A DNA stretch of 64,000 bases from Lederbergia wuyishanensis (GCF_022900255.1 NZ_JALIRM010000012.1:124001-188000), one strand, 5' to 3'. Shown: positions 35,641 to 44,088, counted from the first letter of the stretch. Program-made: numbers and translations. The notes: generated by a model from the sequence alone, not told the origin.

Positions 35641-35658
35641 AAAAGCCTGGAGGTAAAT

Positions 35659-36585
35659 ATGGCTACTACATTAAAAATGATTATAAATAAGGCTTTCGGA
35701 TTAAATATTATAAGTGAAGTTCCATTACCAGAGCTATCAATCGTTTCTGATTCTATTGATAATGTTGATATTGTCATAGAATACCGAGATCTATTTGATC
35801 TTTGGGAACAATCTTCAAAACCTAATCGGTATTTTAGCGTGAAAAAAAATAGTGTATTATTTCATGTCCCAAATGTCGCAATTTATTTAATAGAGAACGG
35901 TAAAAATATCTATGTTTCACCTTCAATTGGTGCACATGAGGACCAAATAAGACTTTATTTATTGGGAACATGCATGGGGGCTATTTTGCTGCAAAGAAAA
36001 ATCCTTCCATTACACGGAAGTGCCATCGCAATTAATGGGAAAGCCTATGCAATAGTAGGAGATTCAGGTGCAGGTAAATCGACTCTTGCTTCTTCATTAT
36101 TAAATAAGGGTTACCAATTATTAAGTGACGACGTGATTCCGGTAACTATTTCACAAAAGGGATTTCCTATTGTTACTCCAGCTTATCCGCAACAAAAACT
36201 TTGGCAGGAAAGCTTAGATGCTTTTGGGATGACCTCAACTGATTATCGGCCAATTATTGAGAGGGAATCAAAGTTTGCTATTCCAGTATCCTCGAAATTT
36301 TCAACAGAAGCACTTCCATTGGCCGGAGTATTTGAATTAATCAAAACAAATCACGACGAAATAATTATAGACCCAATTTTAAAACTAGAAAGATTGCATA
36401 CGTTGTTCTATCATACATATCGCAACTTTTTCATTTCAGATTTAGGATTGAGAGAATGGCATTTTCAAATAACAGCAGGTATAGCAAATAACGTACCAAT
36501 TTATAGATTGCAAAGACCAATAGATAGTTTTTCAGCCAATGATTTAGCATCACTTATACTTAATACAATTAAAAAGGGTGAATGA
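35659..36585 (+). CDS. Lasso peptide tail kinase (HPr kinase-like)
   Basis: A 308-residue protein of the HPr kinase/phosphorylase-like family associated with paeninodin-type clusters. The Walker A motif GDSGAGKS lies at residues 134-141, followed by LLNKGYQLLSDDVIPVT with the acidic pair typical of HprK-like enzymes. Characterised relatives (ThcoK, PadeK) phosphorylate the C-terminal Ser of the lasso precursor. Both precursors here end in Ser. GGAGG lies 7 bases before the ATG. It is separated from precursor 2 by the hairpin and precedes B1 by 3 bases. Confidence 0.88.
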   Translation: MATTLKMIINKAFGLNIISEVPLPELSIVSDSIDNVDIVIEYRDLFDLWEQSSKPNRYFSVKKNSVLFHVPNVAIYLIENGKNIYVSPSIGAHEDQIRLYLLGTCMGAILLQRKILPLHGSAIAINGKAYAIVGDSGAGKSTLASSLLNKGYQLLSDDVIPVTISQKGFPIVTPAYPQQKLWQESLDAFGMTSTDYRPIIERESKFAIPVSSKFSTEALPLAGVFELIKTNHDEIIIDPILKLERLHTLFYHTYRNFFISDLGLREWHFQITAGIANNVPIYRLQRPIDSFSANDLASLILNTIKKGE

Positions 36586-36588
36586 AAA

Positions 36589-36867
36589 ATGACTGTTCTT
36601 GTTAATAACATCGTTGTTCAAGGAGAAGGAAATATCGTCAGTGATATGGGCGGGGAAAAGGTGATGTTAAGCATCGAAAATGGAAAGTATTACAATCTAG
36701 GTGAAATAGGTGGAGAAATTTGGGATTTAATAAGGGAGCCAATTGAAGTGAATCAACTAATTCAAAAATTATTATTTGTTTTCCAAGTCGAAAAGGAAGA
36801 ATGTGAGGATCAGGTTATCTCGTTTTTGAAGGATTTATATAAAGAAGATTTAATTAAAATTAGGTGA
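36589..36867 (+). CDS. PqqD-like lasso leader-binding protein (B1)
   Basis: A 92-residue PqqD-family RiPP recognition element. LSIENGKYYNLGEIGGEIWDLI is the characteristic strand-turn-helix segment that binds the leader, and the winged-helix-like C-terminal half follows. In lasso pathways B1 delivers the precursor to the protease B2. It is encoded 3 bases after the kinase and 7 bases before B2, so B1 and B2 are split proteins here as usual for Bacillales clusters. Confidence 0.9.
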   Translation: MTVLVNNIVVQGEGNIVSDMGGEKVMLSIENGKYYNLGEIGGEIWDLIREPIEVNQLIQKLLFVFQVEKEECEDQVISFLKDLYKEDLIKIR

Positions 36868-36874
36868 CTTAATA

Positions 36875-37330
36875 ATGAAGGCTTTTACAAAACTTGTGAC
36901 TTTTTTAAAATTAAAACCAGCAACTTTGTTGCTATTAATCGAAGCTTTTTTCTTTTTAGGCTGGGCAAGAATATTAAAAAAACTCCCATTTAATAAGATT
37001 GCACCTTCATTAGGTGAGCATATGAAAGAGACATCTCAGTTTTTGATAGAAGGAAATAATAAATCAATAAAAAACATTTCAAACGCTATCCATATTGCGA
37101 GTAAATATACATTTTGGGAAAGCCAATGTCTTGTTAAGGCGATAGCAGGGATGAAAATGCTTGAAAGACGTGGAATTGACAGTACCCTATATTTAGGTAC
37201 AGGTCGTGATAATGATGGAAAAATGATTGCGCACGCTTGGCTTCGGAGTGGACCATTGTATATTTCAGGGGCAGAAGGTATGGAGCAATTTACAATCGTA
37301 AGTATGTTTGCCAAACGAATAAGAAGGTGA
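36875..37330 (+). CDS. Lasso leader protease (B2, transglutaminase-like)
   Basis: A 151-residue transglutaminase-like Cys protease. Cys85 lies in FWESQCLVKAIAG and His120 in MIAHAWLRSGPLY, the two clearly visible catalytic residues. The N-terminal hydrophobic stretch LLLLIEAFFFLGWARI is also typical of B2 proteins. It removes the 19-residue leader after the conserved Thr-Met. Length is normal for the family. The start lies 7 bases after the B1 stop. Confidence 0.88.
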   Translation: MKAFTKLVTFLKLKPATLLLLIEAFFFLGWARILKKLPFNKIAPSLGEHMKETSQFLIEGNNKSIKNISNAIHIASKYTFWESQCLVKAIAGMKMLERRGIDSTLYLGTGRDNDGKMIAHAWLRSGPLYISGAEGMEQFTIVSMFAKRIRR

Positions 37331-37335
37331 AGTTG

Positions 37336-38520
37336 ATGAATGTAACACATGAACTAAACATGTCTAAAATTCCAAATGAACTCAAACTTTTATTAGAAAT
37401 TATTAAGAGTGAGAGCGAAGTTGATAACGAACATTTTAGTAAACCAGATTGGGATCTATTTCTTGAATTAGCATTACATCACCGACTTTATCCTTTGTTA
37501 TATACAAAAATAGCAAAATTGGATTATAGTTGGATTCCAAAAAAAGTTATTAAATCTTTACATATTTATTATCAACAAAACACATTCAGGATGCTCCATT
37601 TAAGTGGAGAAATGGAAAAGCTATGTAAATTGTTTACCGAAAATAAAATTCGTCCCCTATTTTTAAAAGGTCCTATTCTTGCTGAAACTCTATATGGAGA
37701 TATTTCAAAGAGAACATCCGGCGATCTAGATATTCTTGTACCTATTAATGATTTAGATAAGGCAAATGAGCTGCTTATTGCACAAGGATACAATAAAGAT
37801 GAATATATCCAAACAGTACTAAACGATTGGAAATGGAGGCATCATCATTTTACTTATTTCCATCCTATGAAGGGAACAAAAATAGAAATTCATTGGAGAT
37901 TACATCCATCTCCAAGTAAAGAGCCCTCATTTGATGAATTATGGGAAAGAAAGAGAGTAAGTTCACTTACAAGCTATCCAACCTATTATATGGGATATGA
38001 AGACTTATTTTATTTTCTTATCACTCATGGGGCACGGCATGGATGGTCACGTTTACGTTGGCTTCAGGATATTAACCAGATTATGCAAAAAGAAATAAGT
38101 TGGACATTTGTCAAGCAACTTTTAAATCAAACCCAAAGTAGTCATATAGGGGGGCAATCTCTTATTCTAGCATCCGCTCTTTTTAATACACAAATTAATG
38201 AAGAACTTATACCACTACTCAGAAAACGCCCCAAAAAATTAGCAAAAGCGGCGATTTATTATTTGGAACAAATGGTGAATTTGCATAATGAGCCCGTGCC
38301 TGAAGATATTGCAAAATACCATTCGAATCACTTGTTTTCATTAATGTCTATACAACAAAAAGGAGTTTACTTCTTAAGCATTCTCCATCCATTTCATACT
38401 GATGTCGAGACATTGTCTTTACCTAAAAAACTTCACTTTCTTTATTTTCCTCTTCGTCCTTTTTTATGGATTTGGAGAAAAACGAAGAATTATGTACTCC
38501 TTAGGAGGATTTTGCGATGA
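37336..38520 (+). CDS. Nucleotidyltransferase-family lasso tailoring enzyme (PsmN-like)
   Basis: A 394-residue protein of the uncharacterised nucleotidyltransferase family (NTP_transf_5 type). FLKGPILAETLYGDISKR is followed by TSGDLDILV, the G-S/D-x-D metal-binding motif. In the pseudomycoidin cluster the comparable gene adds sugar groups to the phosphorylated lasso tail (from memory of the literature). ATG 37336 is chosen because AAGGTG lies 6 bases upstream; a longer frame from 37237 would overlap B2 by 94 bases. It overlaps the exporter gene by 4 bases (ATGA). Confidence 0.8.
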   Translation: MNVTHELNMSKIPNELKLLLEIIKSESEVDNEHFSKPDWDLFLELALHHRLYPLLYTKIAKLDYSWIPKKVIKSLHIYYQQNTFRMLHLSGEMEKLCKLFTENKIRPLFLKGPILAETLYGDISKRTSGDLDILVPINDLDKANELLIAQGYNKDEYIQTVLNDWKWRHHHFTYFHPMKGTKIEIHWRLHPSPSKEPSFDELWERKRVSSLTSYPTYYMGYEDLFYFLITHGARHGWSRLRWLQDINQIMQKEISWTFVKQLLNQTQSSHIGGQSLILASALFNTQINEELIPLLRKRPKKLAKAAIYYLEQMVNLHNEPVPEDIAKYHSNHLFSLMSIQQKGVYFLSILHPFHTDVETLSLPKKLHFLYFPLRPFLWIWRKTKNYVLLRRILR

Positions 38521-40313
38521 AGCCGGTTTTATATTTTTTTAAACAATTATATGCCTATTCGGGGAAAAAACTGCATATAAATCTGATTGGTATGGTTCTT
38601 ATTAGTTTTTTAGACGGAATAGGGTTATTACTATTAATTCCGGTCATAAGCTATAGCGGGATTGCAAACTTTGAAACAGGAAATTCCAATATTTCTAAGG
38701 TGTTCGGTTTTCTTCAACAAATCCCTACGTTTGGTGGATTAACAATTATTTTATTAATGTTTCTAATGATTAATATTATTCAAAACTTGATTACTCGTTA
38801 TATAACTATTGAAAATGTTAAAATTCAGCATGGCTTCGCTCGACACTTGCGATTGGAAATTTATCGTGATTTGCTATGTGCAAATTGGGACTTTTATATA
38901 AAAAGAAGAAAGTCGGATCTTATTAATACGATAACGGCCGAATTGGCACGTGTAAGCGCTGGAACAAATACGTTTCTTCAATTTATAACAGGAATTATTT
39001 TTACCTTTATACAAATTGGTATTGCTTTGTTATTGTCACCACAAATAACTATGTTCGTATTATTAAGTGGGCTGGTATTATCTCTGTTTTCACGGGGATT
39101 CATTAAAAGATCCCAGAAATTAGGAAGTAGAACTTCCGAAATAGCTCAAAGCTTTTTAGCGGGAATAACAGATAATTTTAATGGGATTAAAGATATAAAA
39201 AGCAATACATTAGAACAATCACGTATGAATTGGTTTCGCTCCATCTCTCAACGTATGTATAACGAGCAGATGGAATATATAACAATAAAAACAGCTTCTC
39301 AGTTTTATTATAAAATGGCATCCGCTGTATTGATCTCAATCTTTATCTTTTTATCTGTAAACCTTTTTAATTCACAGGCAGCACAATTAATGTTAATTAT
39401 AATTATATTTACTCGTTTATGGCCAAGGGTTACAGGGATTCAAGCTAGTTTAGAACAAATTGCCACAACTGTACCTGCATTAAAATCTGTTATCAAATTG
39501 ATAAATGAATCAAAAAATGCAAAAGAAATTTATGAATTAGATTACCAAACAATTCAGCCAATTAATATTAGAGATGGAATTGAATGTAAGAACGTTTTTT
39601 TTCGATATAACACAAATGAAAATAACTATGCTTTAAACGGAATAAATGTATTTTTTCCGTCTAATCGTATGTCTGCTGTAGTCGGAAAATCTGGTGCTGG
39701 TAAAAGTACGTTAATTGATTTATTGATGGGTCTAAACCAACCAGAAAAAGGAGAAATACTACTAGATGGTGTTCGGTTGTCAAAGGATAATTTATTGTCA
39801 TTAAGGCGTTCAGTTAGTTATGTACCACAAGATCCTTTTTTATTTAATACTACTATAAAGGAAAATTTGCAATTGATTTATCCTGATGCAACCGAGGATC
39901 AGATGTGGGAAGCTTTGCAATTTGCAGCAGCTGATGAATTTGTAAGAAAGCTCCCTCAACAACTAGACACTCTTATTGGCGATAGAGGAATTCGACTTTC
40001 AGGTGGAGAGCGGCAAAGGTTAGTACTGGCACGTGCTGTCTTAAGAAAGCCATCTATACTTGTATTAGATGAAGCAACTAGTTCACTAGATACAGAGAAT
40101 GAAGCGAAGATTCAAGAAGCACTCGAAAGATTAAAAGGCAGGATGACAATTGTTGTTATTGCACATCGTCTTTCGACCATTAGGAATGCTGATCAAGTCA
40201 TAGTGCTGGATAAAGGTGAAATAATACAAATCGGGGAGTTTGGACATTTAGCAAGAGAAAAAAGTGGCATGTTTCGCAACCTTCTTGGAAAACAGATGGA
40301 AGCCGTTTTATAA
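38517..40313 (+). CDS. Lasso peptide ABC exporter (D protein)
   Basis: A 598-residue half-transporter with six membrane helices in the N-terminal 330 residues and an ATPase domain with Walker A VGKSGAGKSTL, signature LSGGERQRLVLARA, Walker B ILVLDEATSSLD and a switch His in VVIAHRLSTI. It presumably works as a homodimer that exports the mature lasso peptides and gives self-immunity. Its ATG overlaps the stop of the nucleotidyltransferase gene. No terminator follows; the eps promoter begins 17 bases after the stop, so read-through into eps is possible. Confidence 0.88.
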   Translation: MKPVLYFFKQLYAYSGKKLHINLIGMVLISFLDGIGLLLLIPVISYSGIANFETGNSNISKVFGFLQQIPTFGGLTIILLMFLMINIIQNLITRYITIENVKIQHGFARHLRLEIYRDLLCANWDFYIKRRKSDLINTITAELARVSAGTNTFLQFITGIIFTFIQIGIALLLSPQITMFVLLSGLVLSLFSRGFIKRSQKLGSRTSEIAQSFLAGITDNFNGIKDIKSNTLEQSRMNWFRSISQRMYNEQMEYITIKTASQFYYKMASAVLISIFIFLSVNLFNSQAAQLMLIIIIFTRLWPRVTGIQASLEQIATTVPALKSVIKLINESKNAKEIYELDYQTIQPINIRDGIECKNVFFRYNTNENNYALNGINVFFPSNRMSAVVGKSGAGKSTLIDLLMGLNQPEKGEILLDGVRLSKDNLLSLRRSVSYVPQDPFLFNTTIKENLQLIYPDATEDQMWEALQFAAADEFVRKLPQQLDTLIGDRGIRLSGGERQRLVLARAVLRKPSILVLDEATSSLDTENEAKIQEALERLKGRMTIVVIAHRLSTIRNADQVIVLDKGEIIQIGEFGHLAREKSGMFRNLLGKQMEAVL

Positions 40314-40329
40314 AGATGTAAAAAAGGTG

Positions 40330-40358
40330 TTGACTTGTTCTTTATAAAGAACTAAAAT
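40330..40358 (+). promoter_or_regulatory. Sigma-A promoter of the eps operon
   Basis: TTGACT (40330-40335) and TAAAAT (40353-40358), with an exact 17-base spacer, lie 71 bases before the epsA start. The spacer is almost wholly occupied by a 16-bp perfect palindrome (separate entry), a classical repressor arrangement. Confidence 0.85.
40337..40352 (+). promoter_or_regulatory. SinR-type operator in the eps promoter
   Basis: GTTCTTTATAAAGAAC is a perfect 16-bp palindrome of two GTTCTTT half-sites, the same length and arms as the palindromic SinR operator known from B. subtilis (consensus half-site GTTCTYT). It fills the spacer between -35 and -10. A further half-site GTTCTTT lies at 40390-40396. 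Confidence 0.85.
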
Positions 40359-40389
40359 AGGAAACGAGAGTTGCAATATTTAAAAATTT

Positions 40390-40396
40390 GTTCTTT
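40390..40396 (+). promoter_or_regulatory. Second SinR-type half-site in the eps leader
   Basis: GTTCTTT lies 32 bases after the -10 box. Tandem half-sites around the promoter are typical of SinR-repressed matrix operons. Confidence 0.5.
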
Positions 40397-40428
40397 ATTA
40401 AGGAAAGGTCATATCTAAGGGTGATAAA

Positions 40429-41169
40429 ATGAATCGTTTAAATCAAATGTATAATGGTGAGCAAGTCATTGTAAAGGAAATAAATTTAAAAGAAGTTTAT
40501 AAAGTTATTCTTAAGCGCTGGTGGGTAGTATTGCTGCTCGCAGTCATAACTACTATTGCTGGCTGGATCTATAGCCAACAAAATAAAACCATACCATTAT
40601 ACGAAACTTCTGCAAATATTATTATTAATGCCAATGCAGAGTATCGAAAAACTTTACAAGTAATCATTAAGGATACAATTGTCTTGGAAAAAGTTATAAA
40701 GGAACTTGGTTTGGAGAGGTCTCCTAGTTCATTGGCGTCACAAATCACTGTTTCAAGTATTGATAGCTCCCAGGTTGTTAGTATAAGTGTAGTTGATTCA
40801 AACCCGCAAAGGGCCGTAAATATTGCCAACACTACAGCCACGGTGTTTATTGACACGGTTCCTAAAATTATTGACCTTGAGGAAGTAAAATTCTTATCGG
40901 AAGCAAAACTTAATGAGACTCCTATTACAGTAGATAACGGGAATAAGATAATAATTGCTGCCTTTATTTTGGGAATCCTTGTTGGTTTAGGTTTAATATT
41001 TTTAATTGATTCACTTGATGATTCAATAAAATCAGAAAGGGAAATTGAAACAATACTGGGTGTTCATGTTTTAGGTAGCATCTCAACAATGAATAAAAAA
41101 AATTTGCAAAAAAGAAAAAGTAAAAGATCGGAGTTTACTATAAGAGGTGAGACAATTGGTTCTAAATAA
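40429..41169 (+). CDS. epsA: Polysaccharide chain-length modulator (EpsA/CapA, Wzz-like)
   Basis: A 246-residue membrane protein with two transmembrane segments (about residues 29-47, WWVVLLLAVITTIAGWIY, and 178-197) flanking an extracellular Wzz-like domain. The cytoplasmic tail IKSEREIETILGVHVLGSIS is the usual activator of the partner kinase. It controls polymer length and switches on EpsB. GGGTGA precedes the ATG. First gene of the eps operon; it overlaps the kinase gene by 14 bases. Confidence 0.87.
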   Translation: MNRLNQMYNGEQVIVKEINLKEVYKVILKRWWVVLLLAVITTIAGWIYSQQNKTIPLYETSANIIINANAEYRKTLQVIIKDTIVLEKVIKELGLERSPSSLASQITVSSIDSSQVVSISVVDSNPQRAVNIANTTATVFIDTVPKIIDLEEVKFLSEAKLNETPITVDNGNKIIIAAFILGILVGLGLIFLIDSLDDSIKSEREIETILGVHVLGSISTMNKKNLQKRKSKRSEFTIRGETIGSK

Positions 41170-41818
41170 AAGAAAACGATCGAAGTCGAATAAAAGGAGA
41201 AATCTTATTGCTTTTTCTAGTCCAGATTCAATTATTTCCGAACAATATCGTATGATTAGAACCAATATACACTTCCTAATTGGGGATAAGACAAATAATA
41301 CTCTTCTTATTACTTCTCCAGGTAAAAATGAAGGTAAATCTACAACAACTGCCAATCTTGCTATATCAATGGCCCAGCAAAAAGAGAAGGTTCTACTAAT
41401 AGATGGAAACTTTAGGGATCCGAGTATTCATAATATTTTTAAAGTACCTAATACATTAGGATTAACAGATATTCTAACGGATAAGGCAACTTTTCAAGAA
41501 GCTGTAAATATTTCCGTTATCGATGGATTGGATGTATTAACAAGCGGGTCAATTCCAACTAATCCTGTTGAATTATTAGCATCTCAAACAATGAAAAGCT
41601 TTTTGAAAAATATAAATTCCTTTTATGACTTTATATTGATAGATTCAACCTCACTATTGGAAGTGACGGATACAAAAATTATAGCAAACATTAGTGATGG
41701 AGTCATTCTAGTAGTAAGGCAGGAAAAAACCAATATAGAAAGTGCATTTGAGTCAAAAAAAGTTTTGGAATATGCAAAAGCTAAAATAGTTGGTGTAATT
41801 TTAAACGAAAAGAGGTAA
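41156..41818 (+). CDS. epsB: Polysaccharide-synthesis tyrosine kinase-like ATPase (EpsB/CapB)
   Basis: A 220-residue BY-kinase-type P-loop protein. SEQYRMIRTNIHFL is the adaptor-facing motif, Walker A is SPGKNEGKS near residues 54-62, and Walker A' is LLIDGNFRDP. The usual C-terminal Tyr cluster is missing: the protein ends VIGVILNEKR-like without any Tyr in its last residues, so autophosphorylation may differ. TTG 41156 is chosen because GAGGTGA lies 5 bases upstream; GTG 41147 would include it. It is followed by the EAR-like RNA region, exactly as epsB is in B. subtilis. Confidence 0.82.
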   Translation: MVLNKRKRSKSNKRRNLIAFSSPDSIISEQYRMIRTNIHFLIGDKTNNTLLITSPGKNEGKSTTTANLAISMAQQKEKVLLIDGNFRDPSIHNIFKVPNTLGLTDILTDKATFQEAVNISVIDGLDVLTSGSIPTNPVELLASQTMKSFLKNINSFYDFILIDSTSLLEVTDTKIIANISDGVILVVRQEKTNIESAFESKKVLEYAKAKIVGVILNEKR

Positions 41819-41854
41819 AAAATTTTTGAAATTATGTTCGTTATTAAGAATGCT

Positions 41855-42075
41855 AAATGCGTTTTAAAAGAATATCGGTGATGTCTCCTTGCCAATATCA
41901 AAGGAGGCACTCGATCATGCTGTGGGTCCGTGACCTTAGACGCAAGTCGTCAGTAGTATGGTGTGAGGAGGGGTTAGATGCCCCAGTTTTAATTTTGGTA
42001 GGAAAATAGCATCTATTTGCGAACTTATCGTAGACAACCAATCATGCCCTTGAGTTCCTTAGGTCTCCTAAAATA
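41855..42075 (+). ncRNA. EAR-like (epsC) RNA element
   Basis: This roughly 220-base block between epsB and epsC is richer in GC and in short complementary segments than its surroundings. Examples are CTCCTT (41885) with AAGGAG (41901), GGGG with CCCC around 41970-41982, and AGATGC (near 41975) with GCATCT (near 42010). In B. subtilis the EAR antitermination RNA sits at exactly this place and lets polymerase pass terminators in the operon. Identification rests on position, structure potential and the terminator just downstream; I could not align it to the Rfam model. Confidence 0.7.
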
Positions 42076-42160
42076 GTACTAAATTACTATTTTCTAACCT
42101 TAAATCAGTTTTGGTTATAAAAATTTATTATTAATAAAGCAGTTTCTTTAAAAATGATTT

Positions 42161-42220
42161 AAAGATTTTAATGATAAGGTTTTGCACTAAAGACCTTATC
42201 ATTAAAATCTTTAATATTTT
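42161..42220 (+). terminator. Intra-operon terminator-like hairpin before epsC
   Basis: A perfect 20-bp stem (arms 42161-42180 and 42193-42212) with a 12-base loop is followed by AATATTTT. It lies 43 bases before the epsC start, inside the operon, so expression of the following genes would require read-through; this fits the EAR-like element upstream. Confidence 0.8.
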
Positions 42221-42255
42221 GAGGTAGTTAAAATTTTATTAAAGGCGGGTTTATA

Positions 42256-44088
42256 ATGACATATCGACAAAGACTTTCTTTATTTATTGTTGTTGATTCA
42301 TTTATTGTTTTGACTGCAATATTTTTTGGACGTTTTTTAGTTAATGCGAGTCTTGATGTAATTCAATTACCAGTTATTATCATTTGTTTCGCGATCATCC
42401 TAAGTCATCATATTTTTTCACTTATTTTTAAAGTGTATAAAAAAGCATGGGAATATGCGAGTATAGGAGAGTTAATCATTATTTTTAAAGTCGTCACCTT
42501 GACGATATTCGTTGCTGCAGTTGTGCAGAAGACCATGATGAATGAAATTTATTTTAGATTATTGTTTGTTACTTGGCTGCTTCACATGCTTTTTATTGGA
42601 GGATCAAGATTTTGTTGGAGAATTTACCTAGATAACTATGTAAATAGGAAAGGTTACAAAAAACGGACTTTAATAATTGGAGCTGGGTCCGCGGGAACAA
42701 TGGTAGCAAGACAATTATTAAAAAGTAATGACACTGACCTTTTACCCGTTGCCTTTATCGATGATGATAACAAAAAACATAGTTTAGACATTCTTGGTAT
42801 TCCGGTATTTGGTGGAATAAATAGAATTGCTAATGCTGTAAGTGAGTTAAATATAGATCATATCGTTATTGCAATACCCTCTTTATCAAAGAGAAAATTA
42901 AATGCAATTTTTTTGGAGTGTGCAAAAACGAAAGCTAAAACGCAAATCCTTCCACTATTGGAGGATTTAGTTACGGGAAAAATAGCTGTAAATGAGTTTC
43001 GTGATGTTCGAGTTGAGGATCTTCTTGGAAGGGAACCAATTGAATTAGATATTGAAATTATTTCAGAATACATAACTAACAAAGTTGTGATGGTTACAGG
43101 AGCAGGAGGTTCAATAGGTTCAGAAATTTGTAGGCAAATATCACAATTTAATCCACAAAAATTAATCCTATTAGGTCATGGAGAAAATAGTATTTATTCC
43201 ATCCAATTGGAATTAAATGAAAACTTTGGTCATTTACCGATTGAAATAATTACTGAAATTGCAGATACACAGGATGCTAATAAAATGATGTTTGTCATGA
43301 ATAAGTATAAGCCCGATGTAGTATATCATGCTGCTGCACACAAACATGTTCCCTTAATGGAACGGAATCCCGATGAAGCGGTTAAAAACAATATTATTGG
43401 TACGAGAAATGTGGCTGAGGCTGCTAGTTGGCATGGAGTAAAGACGTTTGTCATGATTTCAACGGACAAAGCAGTCAATCCAACAAGTGTTATGGGAGCT
43501 TCAAAACGATTAGCGGAAATGATTATTCAAAATATGAATGGAAAAAGTCAAACAAAATTTGTTGCTGTTAGGTTTGGCAATGTGTTGGGAAGTCGAGGGA
43601 GTGTTATTCCTTTATTTAAAAAACAAATTGAAAAAGGTGGGCCAGTTACTGTAACTCATAAAGATATGGTTCGTTATTTTATGACGATTCCAGAAGCTTC
43701 TAGATTAGTGATTCAGGCTGGGGCGTTGGCTGAAGGTGGAGAGATATTTGTTTTAGATATGGGAGAGCCTGTAAAAATCATAGACTTGGCAACGAACTTA
43801 ATAAAATTATCGGGACACTCGGTGGATGATATTGGAATTGAATTCACAGGAATTAGACCTGGCGAAAAACTTTACGAAGAATTATTAAAAGATGAAGAAG
43901 TAATAGAAAAACAAGTTTATCCTAATATTTATATCGGGAGGGTCGGAAGGCTATATCCGGAAGAAATTGAAGATATTATTGAAACATATCAAATACTAGA
44001 TAATGAAATGCTAAGAGAAACATTAATAAGCCTTGCAAACGGAAAAGTCAGAGTACTAACAAAACCAATTATGCAGGCTTCAGGATAA
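42256..44088 (+). CDS. epsC: UDP-sugar 4,6-dehydratase/epimerase (EpsC, CapD/WbpM-like)
   Basis: A 610-residue membrane protein with four N-terminal helices (about residues 1-120) and two Rossmann domains: LIIGAGSAGTMVARQLL near residue 140 and MVTGAGGSIGSEICRQIS near 280. The catalytic motif is STDKAVNPTSVMGASKR, with Met replacing the SDR Tyr as in WbpM-type enzymes. It makes the 4-keto-6-deoxy precursor for diamino-trideoxy sugars such as bacillosamine, working with EpsN. It follows the terminator-like hairpin and opens the main eps gene run. Confidence 0.9.
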   Translation: MTYRQRLSLFIVVDSFIVLTAIFFGRFLVNASLDVIQLPVIIICFAIILSHHIFSLIFKVYKKAWEYASIGELIIIFKVVTLTIFVAAVVQKTMMNEIYFRLLFVTWLLHMLFIGGSRFCWRIYLDNYVNRKGYKKRTLIIGAGSAGTMVARQLLKSNDTDLLPVAFIDDDNKKHSLDILGIPVFGGINRIANAVSELNIDHIVIAIPSLSKRKLNAIFLECAKTKAKTQILPLLEDLVTGKIAVNEFRDVRVEDLLGREPIELDIEIISEYITNKVVMVTGAGGSIGSEICRQISQFNPQKLILLGHGENSIYSIQLELNENFGHLPIEIITEIADTQDANKMMFVMNKYKPDVVYHAAAHKHVPLMERNPDEAVKNNIIGTRNVAEAASWHGVKTFVMISTDKAVNPTSVMGASKRLAEMIIQNMNGKSQTKFVAVRFGNVLGSRGSVIPLFKKQIEKGGPVTVTHKDMVRYFMTIPEASRLVIQAGALAEGGEIFVLDMGEPVKIIDLATNLIKLSGHSVDDIGIEFTGIRPGEKLYEELLKDEEVIEKQVYPNIYIGRVGRLYPEEIEDIIETYQILDNEMLRETLISLANGKVRVLTKPIMQASG

